This document shows positions 31,422-32,984 of a DNA stretch of 32,984 nt, one piece after another; the stretch's first letter is position 1, and every line of letters starts with the position of its first letter. The stretch is taken from assembly GCA_023231475.1 (NCBI GenBank), contig JALJEE010003233.1, positions 1 to 32,984 of the forward strand, in the 5' to 3' direction. The notes beneath the pieces were generated by a model. It was not told the DNA's origin and did no database searches. It saw only the letters and a list, made by a program, of their open reading frames with translations. This DNA is from Seison nebaliae. Lineage: Eukaryota > Rotifera > Pararotatoria > Seisonacea > Seisonidae. Both the position numbers and the translations under genes were made by a program.

Positions 31422-31464
31422 TAAATTTTTTTACATTTCAAAATAAGAATTTTCATGACTCAAA

Positions 31465-32649
31465 TTAAGATTTATCAATCTTAATTGACAAACGAAATGC
31501 ATCTAATAAATAATTAATATCTTCAATTGTTGTCGTATATCCGATTGATATTCTATAAGTATTATGACACAATTCTTCGGAAATTCCCATCAATTGTAGA
31601 CAGGTTCTATTCGAACAATTCTTCCCATCATGACAAGCGGAACCAGTTCCAATATCGATATTAAACTGTTCATGAAGAAGTTTACTGAAATCAATCGATG
31701 ACGTATAACCGTCAATAATCAAAGAGAAGAAACTAGTGTTAATTAATCGTTCACAATCTTTCCCATAAATTTTGATATTATTCGGAAATAAAGATAAAAT
31801 TTCTTTTTCGAAATAATTTCTCAATTCTTCTAATTTTAAATAATCTGATTTGGTCAATGATCGAACATATCCTGCCGCTCTTCCCAAACCAAAAATCATT
31901 GGAAGATTCTCCGTTCCTGATCGAAAATTATTTTGTTGTCCTCCCCCAAACGTAAACGGTTTTGATGGGAATCGCTTACCAACTACACAACCATTTCGTG
32001 GACCATAAAATTTGTGACCGGTTATCGTACAAATGTCACAACCCAACATTGCTAAATCGATATCCATTTTACCCACAGCTTGACTGATATCCGAATGAAA
32101 TAATGGTGGCGAAATATCAGGAAATTCGTCAGACCAGTTTTCTTTTATTATTTGGAATAATCGTTGAACAGGTTGAATAATTCCAGTTTCATTATGAGCC
32201 AACATCATCGAAACGACTTTGGTATTTTTTTCAATTTTTTTCGAAATATCTGACAAATCCGCAACACCATTCGGTTGAAGTTTTATGAAAGAAACTTTTA
32301 TATTATTTCTATTGACATAATTCATGATAGATGGATGTTCACCTTCAAATATGATACAATGATGATTGAGTGCTTCGGATAAAATCCAATTATTTCCTTC
32401 TGTTCCACCAGAAGTAAATATTATATCATATTCTAAATCTTCCACATTCATCAACTTTAGTAATTGATCTTTAGTTTCTCTCATCAAGTCTCTTTCGTGG
32501 TGAGCATAATGACTAGATGGATTCTTCCACGACATCTTCATCACATCCCGAATTCCTTCAATCACATCCTTTTGAACGGGTGTGGTAGCATTGAAATCGA
32601 AATATCTATTCTTTTTTTTCATTAATTCAGACGATTTATTCAAATCCAT
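31465..32649 (-). CDS. SCLY: Selenocysteine lyase (PLP enzyme of the NifS class)
   Basis: A single exon of 394 residues from the ATG at 32649. It breaks L-selenocysteine into alanine and selenide, feeding selenium back to selenophosphate and so to selenoprotein synthesis. Marks: YFDFNATTP, IIFTSGGTEGNN, MMLAHNETGI, the PLP-binding Lys in ITGHKFYGPRNG, and FGGGQQNNFRSGTENLPMI. The last follows SCLY rather than the mitochondrial desulfurase NFS1. The catalytic Cys lies in GTGSACHDGKNC. HSDISQAVGK replaces the usual HTDAAQALGK. There is no mitochondrial leader, which suits a cytosolic SCLY. It is the first gene of a tight minus-strand series. Confidence 0.93.
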   Translation of the reverse strand: MDLNKSSELMKKKNRYFDFNATTPVQKDVIEGIRDVMKMSWKNPSSHYAHHERDLMRETKDQLLKLMNVEDLEYDIIFTSGGTEGNNWILSEALNHHCIIFEGEHPSIMNYVNRNNIKVSFIKLQPNGVADLSDISKKIEKNTKVVSMMLAHNETGIIQPVQRLFQIIKENWSDEFPDISPPLFHSDISQAVGKMDIDLAMLGCDICTITGHKFYGPRNGCVVGKRFPSKPFTFGGGQQNNFRSGTENLPMIFGLGRAAGYVRSLTKSDYLKLEELRNYFEKEILSLFPNNIKIYGKDCERLINTSFFSLIIDGYTSSIDFSKLLHEQFNIDIGTGSACHDGKNCSNRTCLQLMGISEELCHNTYRISIGYTTTIEDINYLLDAFRLSIKIDKS

Positions 32650-32984
32650 TGACAATCAGTATCAATCAAATATATACCAAAAAGTTGACTGATCAACATA
32701 GATTCTTTCTATATTGTACTGAAGGAAAATCGACACTTACGAGTAAGCTCATAAATTAAGTTACTCTTAAATTAGAAAATAATTCGCACAAAAATAAACA
32801 ATTATGTTATGAACTTGAAGTGGTTGGGCTCAGGATTTATTTAATTCAATTATAAAATAAAAAGATAATAAATGAAGTCAAGACGGAGTATCTTGACTAG
32901 CAATGGAAAGTAATTGACGAGAGTCGGAAACGTAGTTTGGCGGAAGTAAGACACGGAAGTGAGTTGGATGAGGTAAGGAATGAA
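32650..32984. other. SCLY upstream region and right window edge
   Basis: No coding region recognised. TATATA occurs on the minus strand at 32676-32671, only 22 bases before the SCLY ATG. The last 100 bases are clearly richer in G and purines than the rest, which may mark the start of another gene beyond the edge. Confidence 0.35.
32877..32897. repeat. Perfect 7-bp hairpin
   Basis: GTCAAGA (32877-32883) and TCTTGAC (32891-32897) are perfect reverse complements around a 7-base loop, at the point where composition changes from AT-rich to G-rich. No function is evident. Confidence 0.5.

Noticed and set aside
32650-32655. SCLY start at 32655
   Set aside because: That codon is TTG; the ATG two codons later is the natural start.
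1-32984. tRNA genes, rRNA, prophage or bacterial DNA
   Set aside because: No cloverleaf with a TTCGA-type arm was found by eye, and spliced metazoan genes run through nearly the whole window.

Overview
This window is nuclear DNA from a small invertebrate animal with a compact, AT-rich genome. The evidence is spliced genes with tiny introns (mostly 33-62 bases, GT...AG), single-copy metazoan orthologues packed head to tail, a selenocysteine-containing SELENOS gene with a SECIS element, and CFAP46, a protein of motile cilia and flagella. CFAP46 means the animal keeps a motile axoneme. I cannot place the phylum: a rotifer-like or other small ciliated invertebrate fits, and lineages without flagella or selenoproteins do not.

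Layout. Bases 1-2220 are transposon debris: a probable Tc1/mariner terminus (1-444), a LINE-like fragment, and a decayed Tc1-like unit. That unit has a transposase C-terminus lying between two inverted arrays of a 31-bp palindromic repeat. At 2998-3922 (+) is a C2HC zinc-finger protein, tail to tail with a secreted six-Kazal-domain protein (3976-5508, -). Next comes an EGF-trypsin serine protease (5902-7107, -). CFAP46 (7318-18662, -) fills a third of the window in about 25 exons, including one of 4.3 kb. It is divergent from SELENOS (19012-19645, +). A plus-strand run follows: TMEM164, CTBS, EMG1, DCAF7, ELOC and a beta-1,4-galactosyltransferase. The right end is a minus-strand run: SCLY, an unknown small gene, DENR and SLC35B4. 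The first three of these are separated by only 46-69 bases.

How the genes relate. Most are unrelated housekeeping genes that are neighbours because the genome is compact. Two themes recur. One is selenium: SELENOS uses selenocysteine and SCLY recycles selenium from it. The other is glycans: B4GALT and SLC35B4 in the Golgi/ER, and CTBS in the lysosome. EMG1 and DENR act in ribosome biogenesis and translation; ELOC and DCAF7 serve E3 ubiquitin ligases.

Points most worth following: (1) an operon-like SCLY-unknown-DENR(-SLC35B4) run with splice-acceptor-like sites just before the internal ATGs, suggesting spliced-leader trans-splicing; (2) a 29-bp inverted repeat inside the one long intron (DENR), either a MITE or a structure that pairs the intron ends; (3) the inverted palindromic arrays around the Tc1 remnant; (4) the SELENOS TGA-Sec codon and SECIS; (5) a C-terminal block in CFAP46 that looks like a degenerate CHAT protease fold. 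Exon boundaries were worked out by hand from reading-frame phase and splice consensus. Family identities come from remembered family sequences, not database searches.
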